In this document: piece after piece, positions 7,229 through 14,756 of the stretch
Position numbering within the stretch: position 1 is the stretch's first letter
How the letters are laid out: the number at the start of each line of letters is the position of its first letter
Origin: Streptosporangiaceae bacterium
GTDB taxonomy: Bacteria; Actinomycetota; Actinomycetes; Streptosporangiales; Streptosporangiaceae
Length of the DNA stretch: 23,862 nt
Assembly: GCA_030045295.1 (NCBI GenBank)
Contig: JASIGD010000473.1
Span: forward strand, 1-23,862
Reading direction: 5' to 3'
Notes under the pieces: model-generated
Told to the model about the DNA's origin: nothing
Databases searched by the model: none
Seen by the model: the letters and a program-made list of their open reading frames with translations, nothing else
Program-made: the position numbers and the translations under genes

Positions 7229-8242
7229 ATGACAGCCCATATCCGGCCGCTCCCGGTGAACCCCATTCCCGCCGACCCAACCGCCCCCGCCCGCCAGGCC
7301 GCCCCCGCCAGGATCTGCGCGGCCGGTGCCTTGCGGCTGCTGACCTGGCCGGCGCTAGAGGCGTCTGGGGCGGATGCGGCGGTCACGGCCCGCAGCGGAG
7401 GCGTGTCCACCGGACCGTACGCGACGCTGAACCTGAGTCTGAGCGTCGGCGACGACCCGGTGAACGTGCTCGAGAACAGGCGCCGCCTGGCCGCTGCCCT
7501 GGGCGCTCGCCTCGGTGATCTGGTGTTCGCCCGCCAGGTGCACGGGACCGGGGTACGGATCGTGGGCGAAGCCGACCGGGGGAGCGGCGCGTTCTCGCTC
7601 GGCAACGCCATACCGGACACCGACGCGCTGGTCACCGGGTCTGCCGGCGTAGTCCTCGTCATCCTGACCGCGGACTGCGTGCCCATCGTGCTGCACGACC
7701 CGGTGGCGGGCGTGCTCGCCTGCGTGCACGCCGGCTGGCGCGGGACCGTGGCCGGGGTCTGCGCCGCGGCGCTCGCCGCGATGGAATCCCTCGGTTCCCG
7801 GCCCTCTCGCGTGATCGCCGGGGTCGGCCCCGCCGTCGCACCCGCCCGCTACCAGGTGGGTGCCGACGTCTACCGGGCCGTCGCCGGCGCCTTCGGCCCG
7901 GCTGCGACCGCCTTCATCCGCCCGGACTGCGCCCCGGACCGCTGGCTGCTGGACTTGTGGGCGGCCAACCGGTTCACCCTCCTGGAGGCAGGCGTACCCG
8001 CCGACCAGATCCACGTCACAGATCTGCCCACCGGCCCCGTCAATCTCCCAACCCCCGTCAGCCCCGCCACCCCCGCGAACCCCATCTCCGCAGATCCCGC
8101 GGACCCCGCCTCCGCGGACCTCACGAACCCCGCCCGCCACGGCTACTTCTTCAGTGACCGCGTGGCTCGCCCGTGCGGGCGCCTTGCCCTCGTGGCGCGC
8201 CTGCGGCCTCCCGGCCGGCAGCACATGGGTATGGCACCGTAA
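7229..8242 (+). CDS. pgeF: Peptidoglycan editing factor/laccase-domain protein (YfiH family)
   Basis: A 337-residue member of the YfiH/YlmD/LACC1 family. The active-site triad of this family is intact: His105 in RQVHG, Cys150 in TADCVP and His167 in HAGWRG, with the conserved GPYATLNLS start block (62-70) and DTDALVT (130-136). Family members act on purine nucleosides in vitro, and E. coli PgeF limits misincorporation of L-Ser for L-Ala by MurC. Two oddities: the usual Cys-Tyr after the GPAV motif reads ARYQV (206-210), and the short loop before GYFFSDR is replaced by about 33 Pro/Ala/Asp-rich residues (269-302), echoed by a similar N-terminal stretch (10-28). I start at ATG 7229, next to a -10 hexamer; the longer upstream frame lacks a ribosome binding site. 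Its TAA overlaps the ATG of murL (TAATG), implying translational coupling and a link to peptidoglycan precursor synthesis. Confidence 0.9.
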   Translation: MTAHIRPLPVNPIPADPTAPARQAAPARICAAGALRLLTWPALEASGADAAVTARSGGVSTGPYATLNLSLSVGDDPVNVLENRRRLAAALGARLGDLVFARQVHGTGVRIVGEADRGSGAFSLGNAIPDTDALVTGSAGVVLVILTADCVPIVLHDPVAGVLACVHAGWRGTVAGVCAAALAAMESLGSRPSRVIAGVGPAVAPARYQVGADVYRAVAGAFGPAATAFIRPDCAPDRWLLDLWAANRFTLLEAGVPADQIHVTDLPTGPVNLPTPVSPATPANPISADPADPASADLTNPARHGYFFSDRVARPCGRLALVARLRPPGRQHMGMAP

Positions 8243-9609
8243 TGGCTCTTTCGGGTGCGTTGTCACGACCAGGTGTTCGCGGGCGGGTGTTCCGTTACGA
8301 GAGCTTCGCCACGGACGCCGGGCGTGGCCTGCTGACCTGCCATTACTCGCTGGACGGCAGGCCGTTTGCCGAGCGGGTCAGGCTGCCGCCCGGCCCGCGC
8401 TGGTCCACCGGGACCGCGCAGGCCGCGGCGCGCCTGGTGTTCCTGCTGGCGGGCGTCTCCTATTACAAGACCGCCGCGCCGCCGGTCATCGACCTGGGCG
8501 AGTCCGCGCTGACCGAAGCGGAGCTGGCCTTCCTCCGCGAGTTCTACGTCCAGGGTCTGGGCGAGTTCGGCTACCGCAACGCCCTGGACCTATCTGGCCT
8601 GCGCATCGAGGCAACGCCGGCCCCGGGGGAATCCCAAGGGATCGCCCCGCCCGTGGCCGCGCGGCCCGCCTCGCCGCACCGCCCGCGGGCTCTGGTGCCG
8701 TTCGGCGGCGGGATCGACTCGATCGTCGTGGTCGAGCGGATACGACGGCTCGCCGATGCCGCGCTGTTCGTCGTGAACAGGCCTGCGGACCGGTTCGATG
8801 CGATCGAGGAGCCGACCGCGGTCACCGGGCTGCCGGTCGTGCGAGCCGAGCGGGATATCGATCCGCAACTGCTGCGCTCGACCGAGCTCGGCTTCCTCAA
8901 CGGGCACGTGCCGGTGACCGGGATCCTGTCCGCGATCGCGGTGCTGGCCGCCGTGCTCACCGGCCGGGACGCGGTCGTCATGTCCAACGAGTGGTCAGCG
9001 TCCATCCCGACGCTTGAGTACCGGGGCCGCCCGGTGAACCACCAGTACTCCAAGAGCGCGTCGTTCGAGGAAGCCTTCCGCGGGGTACTGGCGGCCGGCC
9101 CGGCGGAAATGCCGGAGTACTTCTCCTGGCTGCGAGACCGGACCGAGCTCTGGGTCGGCCAGCAGTTCGCGGCTCTCGAGGGGTACCACGGGTCGTTCCG
9201 GAGCTGCAACAAGGCCTTTTACAGCGACAGGACGCGCCGTCTTGATCACTGGTGCGGGCAGTGCGACAAATGCTGTTTCATCGACCTGATCCTGGCGCCC
9301 TTCCTGCCGGCCGACGCGCTGCACCGGATTTTCCGCGTGACGGGTGAGCCGCTGGATCATCCCGAACTCCTCGGCAAGTTCCGGGCGCTGCTCGGCGCGG
9401 GCGCCAAGCCGTTCGAGTGCGTCGGCGAGGTCAGCGAGTGCCGGGCCGCGGTCCTGCTGGCCGCGCGGCGTGACGACCGCGCCGACGGTCGCCTGCTGCA
9501 GGACCTGGCCGCTGAAGTGGCCGGATGGCCCGATGCGCCCTCCGAGGCCGACGCCGCCACCATGCTCCGGCCGGTCGGTGAGAACTTCATCCCGGCCAGA
9601 TACCGATGA
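8242..9609 (+). CDS. murL: UDP-N-acetylmuramoyl-L-alanyl-L-glutamate epimerase
   Basis: A 455-residue cytoplasmic enzyme. MurL, described in Xanthomonas, uses ATP to invert the terminal L-Glu of UDP-MurNAc-L-Ala-L-Glu to D-Glu, replacing glutamate racemase MurI. Visible features: a PP-loop-like nucleotide site PFGGGIDS (153-160), SNEWSAS (248-254), HQYSKSASFE (267-276), SFRSCNKAF (318-326), and a Cys cluster HWCGQCDKCC (336-345; Cys338, 341, 344, 345). These also explain why such genes are easily mistaken for ExsB/QueC-type PP-loop proteins. I assign murL mainly because the next gene is a divergent MurD, the known partner. ATG 8242 shares its A with the TAA of pgeF, and a longer upstream frame only overlaps pgeF. 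The TGA stop overlaps the ATG of murD2 (ATGA). The substrate is inferred from family and context. Confidence 0.87.
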   Translation: MALSGALSRPGVRGRVFRYESFATDAGRGLLTCHYSLDGRPFAERVRLPPGPRWSTGTAQAAARLVFLLAGVSYYKTAAPPVIDLGESALTEAELAFLREFYVQGLGEFGYRNALDLSGLRIEATPAPGESQGIAPPVAARPASPHRPRALVPFGGGIDSIVVVERIRRLADAALFVVNRPADRFDAIEEPTAVTGLPVVRAERDIDPQLLRSTELGFLNGHVPVTGILSAIAVLAAVLTGRDAVVMSNEWSASIPTLEYRGRPVNHQYSKSASFEEAFRGVLAAGPAEMPEYFSWLRDRTELWVGQQFAALEGYHGSFRSCNKAFYSDRTRRLDHWCGQCDKCCFIDLILAPFLPADALHRIFRVTGEPLDHPELLGKFRALLGAGAKPFECVGEVSECRAAVLLAARRDDRADGRLLQDLAAEVAGWPDAPSEADAATMLRPVGENFIPARYR

Positions 9610-10961
9610 CCAGGCCGAAGCTTTCGTGGTCCGACCTGCCCGGCGCCCGGGTCGGCGTCTGGGGCCTGGGCCGCGAGGGTCACGCGAACCTGCGCAAGCT
9701 GCGCGCGCTGGGGGTCGAGCCGGTGCTCGTCGATGACCACCCCCGGGCCGAAGCCGACGGCCGCGCGGTGCTGGCCACCGCCGAAGGCGGGTTGGCCGCC
9801 CTGGAACGGTGCGACGTGGTGGTGAAGACACCGGGTCTCAGCCGGTACCGACCGGAGGTGGTCCGCCTGAATGAGCTGGGCGTCCCGGTCGTCGGCGGCC
9901 TCGGTCTCTGGCTGGCCGAAGCTGACCTGCGGCGCGTCCTGTGCGTGACCGGCACCAAGGGCAAGAGCACGACGGTGTCGGTTACCGGGCAGCTGCTAAC
10001 CGGGCTGGGCTACCGCGCCATGGTCGCGGGCAACATCGGCGTCGCGCCCTATGACCCAGCCGAGGCAGGCGACGCCGATTACTGGGTCATCGAGGTGTCC
10101 AGCTACCAGGCCACCGACGTGCCGTGCTCGCCGCCCGTGGTCGGGGTCACCTCGCTGCACCCGGACCACCTCGACTGGCACGGGGGAGTGGAGCAGTATT
10201 ACCGGGACAAGCTCTCGCTGTGTTCTCAGCCGGGGGCGGAACTGACGGTCGCGAATGCGGACAGCGACCTGCTTAAGGAGCGCGCGGCGCTGCTCGGCCC
10301 GAGGATCGAGTGGGTGTCCGCGGACGACGATCCCGGGGCGGACTGGATGGAACCGCTCGGGCTGCTCGGCAGGCACAACCGCCGTAACGCGCTGATCGCC
10401 CGGCGCTGCCTGGTCGCCCTCGGTGTGCCCGGCGCGCGCGATGACGCCGTGCTGCGCGCCGCGGCAGCCGGCTACCGGGCGTTGCCCAGCCGATTGACGC
10501 CGATCGGCACGATCGCCGGGGTAACCTTCGTCGACGACAGCCTGTCCACCAACGTGCTGCCCACCCTCGCTGCGCTCGACTCCCTGCCCGGCCGCCGCAT
10601 CGCGCTGATCGTCGGCGGCCATGACCGCGGCATCGACTACGCCCCGCTGGCCGCTGGCATCCTGGCCCGGAAGGCTCCTACCTTCGTCTTGACCCTCCCC
10701 GACAGCGGGTCCCGGATCCGCGCCGAAATCGAGCGCGCGATCGCTGCCGACTCGTCGGTGCCCGCCGGCGTGGTCGACTGCCCCGATCTGGAGACAGCCA
10801 GCGCAGCCGGGTTCGGCTGGGCCCGCCCGGACGGGCTGGTGCTGCTTTCGCCCGCGGCGCCGAGTTTCGGGCGGTTCCGGGATTACCGCGACCGCAGCGA
10901 AGCCTTCGCCCGTGCCATGCGCGTGATTGCTGACCACGCCGGGGCCAGATCGCCTCGGTAG
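9606..10961 (+). CDS. murD2: UDP-N-acetylmuramoyl-L-alanine--L-glutamate ligase (divergent MurD)
   Basis: A 451-residue Mur ligase with all three domains: an N-terminal Rossmann-like UDP-binding domain (VGVWGLGREG, 16-25), a central ATPase with P-loop TGTKGKSTT (115-123), SSYQ (165-168), HPDHLDWHGG (185-194) and the Lys202 position that is carbamylated in MurD, then LGRHNRRNA (254-262) and a C-terminal Rossmann domain. Where canonical MurD has its SKATN signature, this protein reads VDDSLSTN (309-316), a change near the glutamate site. With the coupled murL upstream, this points to MurD2, which adds L-Glu rather than D-Glu to UDP-MurNAc-L-Ala. ATG 9606 overlaps the murL stop (ATGA). The TAG lies ten bases from the convergent pentapeptide gene. 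A canonical D-Glu-adding MurD is the alternative, but less likely here. Confidence 0.87.
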   Translation: MTRPKLSWSDLPGARVGVWGLGREGHANLRKLRALGVEPVLVDDHPRAEADGRAVLATAEGGLAALERCDVVVKTPGLSRYRPEVVRLNELGVPVVGGLGLWLAEADLRRVLCVTGTKGKSTTVSVTGQLLTGLGYRAMVAGNIGVAPYDPAEAGDADYWVIEVSSYQATDVPCSPPVVGVTSLHPDHLDWHGGVEQYYRDKLSLCSQPGAELTVANADSDLLKERAALLGPRIEWVSADDDPGADWMEPLGLLGRHNRRNALIARRCLVALGVPGARDDAVLRAAAAGYRALPSRLTPIGTIAGVTFVDDSLSTNVLPTLAALDSLPGRRIALIVGGHDRGIDYAPLAAGILARKAPTFVLTLPDSGSRIRAEIERAIAADSSVPAGVVDCPDLETASAAGFGWARPDGLVLLSPAAPSFGRFRDYRDRSEAFARAMRVIADHAGARSPR

Positions 10962-10971
10962 TAACGCACCC

Positions 10972-11592
10972 TCAGTCCGCCACGCTGATGCCGAGGTGAT
11001 GGGCGAGCTGCGGGGCGAGCCCGACAAGCTGGACGCTGTCGATCGTGACCCCGCGCAGCGACTCGAATCCGGCGGCAATGCCGAGTCCGGCGCCGCGCAG
11101 GTCCACGTCCGTGCAGGTCACCTTCGTGAAATCCGCCTCGGTCAGGGTGCAGCCGGCGAAGCTCACCCGCTCCAGCGTGGCGCCGCCGAAGTCCGCGTCG
11201 CGCAGCAGGCAGTTCTCGAAGGTCACGTCGGTGAGCATGCTGCCGCGGAAGTTCACCGAGTCGAGCTTGCCCTCGCGGAACGTCACGCGGCGCATCACGG
11301 CCGAAAAGGCCTGCACGCCAGCCAGCGCGCAGCCGGTCAGGACCGCGTCCTGCCAGCGGGTTTCGGCCAGGTCGGTGGCCACGAACCGGGTGTCCCGCAT
11401 GCGGGTATCGGTGAACCTGCTTCTCCTCAGTCTGCCGCCGCCGAATGACACGTTGGCGAACGTGCAGTCCAGGAAGTGGCACCCTCCCGCGGCGGCCTCG
11501 TCGAACGCGGCCTCGGCGAAACGCAGCCCCTCGTACTCGCCGCCTTCCGCCAGGTCGCCCCGGTACGGGGTCAGTTCCGGGTGGCCAGCCAT
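10972..11592 (-). CDS. Pentapeptide-repeat protein
   Basis: A 206-residue protein built largely of five-residue repeats with Phe or Leu at the centre, for example CHFLDCTFANVSF, RSRFTDTRMRDTRF, VNFRGSMLTDVTF and ADFGGATLERVSF, spanning roughly residues 35-180 with a break near the middle. Such repeats form a right-handed quadrilateral beta-helix. Some relatives (Qnr, MfpA) mimic DNA and protect gyrase from quinolones, but most members have no known role, and nothing here picks out a target. There is no signal peptide. ATG 11592 is chosen because a TACAGT hexamer ends seven bases upstream and the longer frame from 11655 adds a sequence without repeat character. It is divergent from the carboxylesterase and ends ten bases from murD2. 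Confidence 0.88.
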   Translation of the reverse strand: MAGHPELTPYRGDLAEGGEYEGLRFAEAAFDEAAAGGCHFLDCTFANVSFGGGRLRRSRFTDTRMRDTRFVATDLAETRWQDAVLTGCALAGVQAFSAVMRRVTFREGKLDSVNFRGSMLTDVTFENCLLRDADFGGATLERVSFAGCTLTEADFTKVTCTDVDLRGAGLGIAAGFESLRGVTIDSVQLVGLAPQLAHHLGISVAD

Positions 11593-11599
11593 GCCGTCG

Positions 11600-11605
11600 A
11601 CTGTA
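11600..11605 (-). promoter_or_regulatory. -10 hexamer TACAGT, leaderless promoter of the pentapeptide gene
   Basis: On the minus strand TACAGT is followed by seven bases and ATG 11592, so transcription is expected to begin on the start codon. Confidence 0.45.
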
Positions 11606-11627
11606 TCCGCCCCGGGGCCCGCCGCCT

Positions 11628-11633
11628 TATGAT
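11628..11633 (+). promoter_or_regulatory. -10 hexamer TATGAT for the carboxylesterase
   Basis: TATGAT is close to the consensus and predicts a start near 11640, giving a leader of about 50 nt that contains the strong ribosome binding site AGGAGG (11674-11679). The -35 region is weak. Confidence 0.45.
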
Positions 11634-11690
11634 CCTGCTGGGCCGGGCAGAACACGATAGGGGACCGGCCACCAGGAGGTGGAGCGCGGC

Positions 11691-13214
11691 ATGGACGTGA
11701 CCAGGCCCGTCGTCCGCACCGGCGCCGGGCTGGTTCGCGGCGAAAGGACGCAGTACGGCGTCGCCGTCTTCCGCGGGATTCCGTTCGCCCGGCCGCCAGT
11801 GGGTGACCTGCGGTTCGCCGCTCCCCGCCCGGCCCTGCCCTGGGACGGCGTGCGGGACGCGACGGCCTTCGGGCCGCCGCCGCCGCAGTCCGCCCTCGCG
11901 CTGACGCCGATGCCGCCGCCCGCGCCAGGCGCGGATCCGGATGACTGGCTGACCGTCAACGTGTTCTCGCCGGGCCCCGGCGCGGCCGGGTTGCCCGTGA
12001 TGGTGTGGATCTACGGCGGCGCGTACCGCTCCGGCTCGTCCGGGCTGCCGGGCTATGACGGGTCGCTGCTGGCCGGGCAGGACGTCGTGGTGGTTACCTT
12101 CAACCACCGCGTCGGCGTGGAGGGCTACGCCTACCTGCCCGGCGTGCCGGCCAACCGCGGGCTGCTGGACCAGGTCGCCGCGCTTGGCTGGGTCCGGCAG
12201 AACATCGCCGCGTTCGGCGGCGACCCGGATCGGGTGACCGTCTTCGGCGAGTCAGCCGGGGCCGGCGCGATCGCGGCGCTGCTGGTCATGCCCGCCGCGG
12301 CGGGCCTGTTCCGCGGGGCGATCGCGCAGAGCGTCCCGGGTACGTTCTTCACGCCGGACCTGGCCGCCGACGTGACCGCCGCCATCGCCGCCGAGGCCGG
12401 GCTGCCGGCCACCGCGGAGGCGTTCGCGGCCGCCGAGCCGGCCCGGCTGGCCGCCGCGTCCGACGCGGTACGGCCCGGCGACCACCCCGGGCGCTGGGGT
12501 CCGGTCGCGCTCACGCCCACGCCGTTCTCTCCGGTCGTGGACGGCGACGTGCTGCCCGCCGCGCCCTGGCCGGCCGTGGCGGCGGGCGCCGGCCGGACCG
12601 TCGACCTGGTCGCCGGGCACAACCGCGACGAATACCGGCTGTTCACCGAGATGTTCGGGATCCGCGGGAAGGTAACCGCCGAGATGGCGAGCCACGCGCT
12701 CCATCACCTGGCGCCCGGCGCCAGCCTCGAGCCCGCGTACCGGGCCGCCTACCCCGATGCCGATCCCGAGACGCTTTACGAGCTGGTCCATTCCGACTGG
12801 CTGTTCCGGATGCCGAGCCTGCACCTGGCCCAGGCGCACGCCGCGGCCGGCGGGCGGACCTTCCTGTACGAGGTCGCCTACCCGGCGGCCGTCGGAGGCC
12901 TCGGCGCCTGCCACGCGATCGACGTGCCGCTGGTGTTCGGTGCCGGCGGCGAACTCTGGCAGCTGTTTTTCGGCCCCGAGCCGCCCGCCGGCGCGGTGAC
13001 GATCGGGAAGCTGATCCGCTCGCAGTGGGCGGCGTTCGCCGCGAACGGCGACCCCGGCTGGCCGCCCTACGCCCCCAGCAGCCGAACGACCCGCGTCTTC
13101 GACGACCCGCCGGACGTGTCCCGCTACCCGGAAGAGGCCTCCCTGCGCATCTGGGATCAGCACCGCTTCGGCGCCATCGACCTGGACCCGCAGGTGCCGG
13201 AGACCAAGCGGTAG
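11691..13214 (+). CDS. Type B carboxylesterase/lipase, alpha/beta hydrolase
   Basis: A 507-residue serine esterase of the cholinesterase-like family. The triad is visible as Ser188 in FGESAGAG, Glu314 in HNRDEYRLF and His408 in GACHAIDVPLVFG. The oxyanion hole is WIYGGAY (106-112), and the N-terminal block FRGIPFARPPVGDLRF (27-42) is typical. It hydrolyses carboxylic esters; the natural substrate is unknown. No signal peptide is present, so it is probably cytoplasmic. I prefer ATG 11691, since AGGAGG lies eleven bases upstream; GTG 11679 would overlap that site. The TAG stop is part of the -10 hexamer of the next gene, so the two are adjacent but probably also separately transcribed. Codon bias is uniform with the surroundings. 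Confidence 0.93.
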   Translation: MDVTRPVVRTGAGLVRGERTQYGVAVFRGIPFARPPVGDLRFAAPRPALPWDGVRDATAFGPPPPQSALALTPMPPPAPGADPDDWLTVNVFSPGPGAAGLPVMVWIYGGAYRSGSSGLPGYDGSLLAGQDVVVVTFNHRVGVEGYAYLPGVPANRGLLDQVAALGWVRQNIAAFGGDPDRVTVFGESAGAGAIAALLVMPAAAGLFRGAIAQSVPGTFFTPDLAADVTAAIAAEAGLPATAEAFAAAEPARLAAASDAVRPGDHPGRWGPVALTPTPFSPVVDGDVLPAAPWPAVAAGAGRTVDLVAGHNRDEYRLFTEMFGIRGKVTAEMASHALHHLAPGASLEPAYRAAYPDADPETLYELVHSDWLFRMPSLHLAQAHAAAGGRTFLYEVAYPAAVGGLGACHAIDVPLVFGAGGELWQLFFGPEPPAGAVTIGKLIRSQWAAFAANGDPGWPPYAPSSRTTRVFDDPPDVSRYPEEASLRIWDQHRFGAIDLDPQVPETKR

Positions 13215-13217
13215 GGT
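13212..13217 (+). promoter_or_regulatory. -10 hexamer TAGGGT, leaderless promoter of the gamma-CA-like gene
   Basis: TAGGGT includes the TAG stop of the carboxylesterase and is followed by six bases and GTG 13224, so transcription would begin at that G. The spacing favours GTG 13224 over the in-frame TTG at 13218. Confidence 0.5.
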
Positions 13218-13223
13218 TTGCTG

Positions 13224-13745
13224 GTGCCGATCTACGCGCTGGGTGGCGACGAGCCGGACATCGACGAGGCGGCGTTCGTCCACCCCGATGCCGTCGTCAT
13301 CGGCCAGGTGCGGATCGGCCCCGAGGCGTCGGTGTGGCCCTGCGCGGTGCTGCGCGGCGACCACGGCCGGATCGAGATCGGCGCGAGGACCTCGGTCCAG
13401 GACGGAACCGTAATCCACTGCACGCACGACTGGCCCACGCTCATCGGCTCCGACTGCGTGGTCGGGCACAACGCGCACCTCGAAGGCTGCGTGGTGGCGG
13501 ACCGGTGCCTCATCGGCTCCGGGTCGGTCGTGCTGAACGGGGTCAGGATCGGCGCCGGCTCGATCGTGGCCGCCGCCGCCCTGGTACCGGAGGGCTTCGA
13601 GGTGCCGCCCGGCACGCTGGTGGTGGGCGTCCCGGCCACGATCAAGAAGACCGGGCTTCCCGGCGACCTGACCGCCGACGCGGTGAAGACGTACGTCGAG
13701 TCCGCCCGCAGGTGCCGGGCCGGGCTCCGGCGCCTGGATCCGTAG
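13224..13745 (+). CDS. Gamma-carbonic-anhydrase-like hexapeptide (left-handed beta-helix) protein
   Basis: A 173-residue protein with the N-terminus PIYALGG and repeated hexapeptides (VVIGQVRIGPEASVW, RIEIGARTSV, CLIGSGSVVLNG, VRIGAGSIV) that form a trimeric left-handed beta-helix, followed by a C-terminal helix. RGD at 44-46 and His65 in TVIHC match the family. In gamma carbonic anhydrases three His ligands bind the metal, the last two five residues apart (HxxxxH). Here the segment is GHNAHLEGC: His82 is present, the expected third ligand is Glu87, and an extra His sits at 85. CO2 hydration is therefore uncertain; a metal-binding acyltransferase-like or structural role is possible. GTG 13224 follows a leaderless -10. 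Only seven bases separate its stop from the amidohydrolase start, so these two probably form an operon. Confidence 0.9.
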   Translation: MPIYALGGDEPDIDEAAFVHPDAVVIGQVRIGPEASVWPCAVLRGDHGRIEIGARTSVQDGTVIHCTHDWPTLIGSDCVVGHNAHLEGCVVADRCLIGSGSVVLNGVRIGAGSIVAAAALVPEGFEVPPGTLVVGVPATIKKTGLPGDLTADAVKTYVESARRCRAGLRRLDP

Positions 13746-13752
13746 CGCCGCG

Positions 13753-14613
13753 ATGATCGACGGCATGGTGGTCGTTGACGCCCACATGCACGTGCCGAGG
13801 CTGAGCACCGTGACGCCCGCGTGGCTGGAGTGGGCGGCCAAGTTCGGCCAGGGTTCCCCGTGGCGGGACGCGTTCGGGCCGGATGGCGACCCGGTCCCGG
13901 CGCGCCTGAACGCGCTGCTCGACGCCGAGGGCACCGATGCCGCGCTGCTGTTCGCCGAGTACAGCCCGGGGGCGACCGGGCTTCAGCCGGTCGAGGACCT
14001 GCTGCCGATCATCGCATCCAACCCCAGGCGGTTCCGCCTGGTCGCCAACGTGAACCCGCGCCTGCACCAGCCGCCGGCCGCCGAGGCCGAACGCCAGCTC
14101 GACCTCGGGGCCGTCGCGGTCAAAGTGCACCCGGTGCACGGCGGGTTCCGCGCCGAGGGCCGCGACATGTACCCGGTCTACGACCTGTGCGCCGAGCGCG
14201 GCGTACCGGTGATCGTGCATACCGGCGGCAGCATCTTTCCCGGCTCGCGGCCCGAAGCGGGGGATCCGAAGCTGATGGACCAGGTCGCGGAGGACTTCCC
14301 GGGCGTCCCGCTCGTGCTGGCCCACGGCGGGCGCGGCCACTGGTACGCCGACGCCGCCCGGATGGCGCTGGCCCGCGCTAACGTCTGGCTCGACCTCGCC
14401 GGGCTGCCGCCGAAACGCCTGCCCGGCTACTACGCCGGCTTCGACCTCCCGCTGCTGGCCCGGAAGTGGATCTTCGGCACGGACTGGCCGGGCGTTCCCG
14501 GCGTGGCGAATAACGTGCGCGCGGTCGCGGCGCTTGGCCTCCCCGATGACATCCTCGCCGCCGTCCTCGCCGGCAACGCGGCGCGCGTCTACACCGGGAT
14601 CAACCTCGGCTAG
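13753..14613 (+). CDS. Amidohydrolase family (Amidohydro_2) metal-dependent hydrolase
   Basis: A 286-residue TIM-barrel hydrolase or decarboxylase of the Amidohydro_2 (ACMSD-like) group. Metal-site motifs in order are DAHMHV (His11, His13), KVHPVHGG, VIVHTGG, LAHGGRGHWY and FGTDWPG with the late catalytic Asp. These enzymes act on carboxylates, lactones or amides; the substrate cannot be predicted. It lies seven bases after the gamma-CA-like gene, suggesting co-transcription. ATG 13753 is used; Met at 13765 is an alternative, since no strong ribosome binding site precedes either. The TAG stop at 14611 is followed in the same frame by 31 further coding-like codons (listed separately), so the true end, or an ancestral end, could be at 14709. 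Confidence 0.88.
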   Translation: MIDGMVVVDAHMHVPRLSTVTPAWLEWAAKFGQGSPWRDAFGPDGDPVPARLNALLDAEGTDAALLFAEYSPGATGLQPVEDLLPIIASNPRRFRLVANVNPRLHQPPAAEAERQLDLGAVAVKVHPVHGGFRAEGRDMYPVYDLCAERGVPVIVHTGGSIFPGSRPEAGDPKLMDQVAEDFPGVPLVLAHGGRGHWYADAARMALARANVWLDLAGLPPKRLPGYYAGFDLPLLARKWIFGTDWPGVPGVANNVRAVAALGLPDDILAAVLAGNAARVYTGINLG

Positions 14614-14709
14614 GGCTCGATTGCATTCAACTTCAGCGGCACGCCTTACGCGGACCTGGAGCGCGAGGCCGCCGCGATGCTGGCCAGGGAGCAAGTCAGC
14701 CGAAACTAG
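14614..14709 (+). other. In-frame, coding-like extension after the amidohydrolase TAG
   Basis: Directly after TAG 14611-14613 the same frame runs 31 more codons to TAG 14707, encoding GSIAFNFSGTPYADLEREAA and a short helical tail. Twenty-six of 31 codons end in G or C, as in real genes here. It could be a stop-codon readthrough tail, the end of a gene broken by a nonsense mutation, or chance. No homologue is known to me. Confidence 0.35.
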
Positions 14710-14756
14710 CCGCCAGCAGTGCACGTTGTCCTTGGTATCCGCACACAATGCACCAG

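Noticed and set aside
8242..9609. ExsB/QueC-type 7-cyano-7-deazaguanine synthase
   Set aside because: The PP-loop is present, but length, motifs, Cys cluster spacing and coupling to a MurD-like ligase fit MurL better, and no queuosine genes are nearby.
11679..11690. GTG 11679 as start of the carboxylesterase
   Set aside because: It overlaps the AGGAGG ribosome binding site that serves ATG 11691.
12252..13934. 560-codon minus-strand open frame
   Set aside because: It is antisense to the carboxylesterase, gamma-CA-like and amidohydrolase genes, which all have recognisable motifs; its own translation has none.
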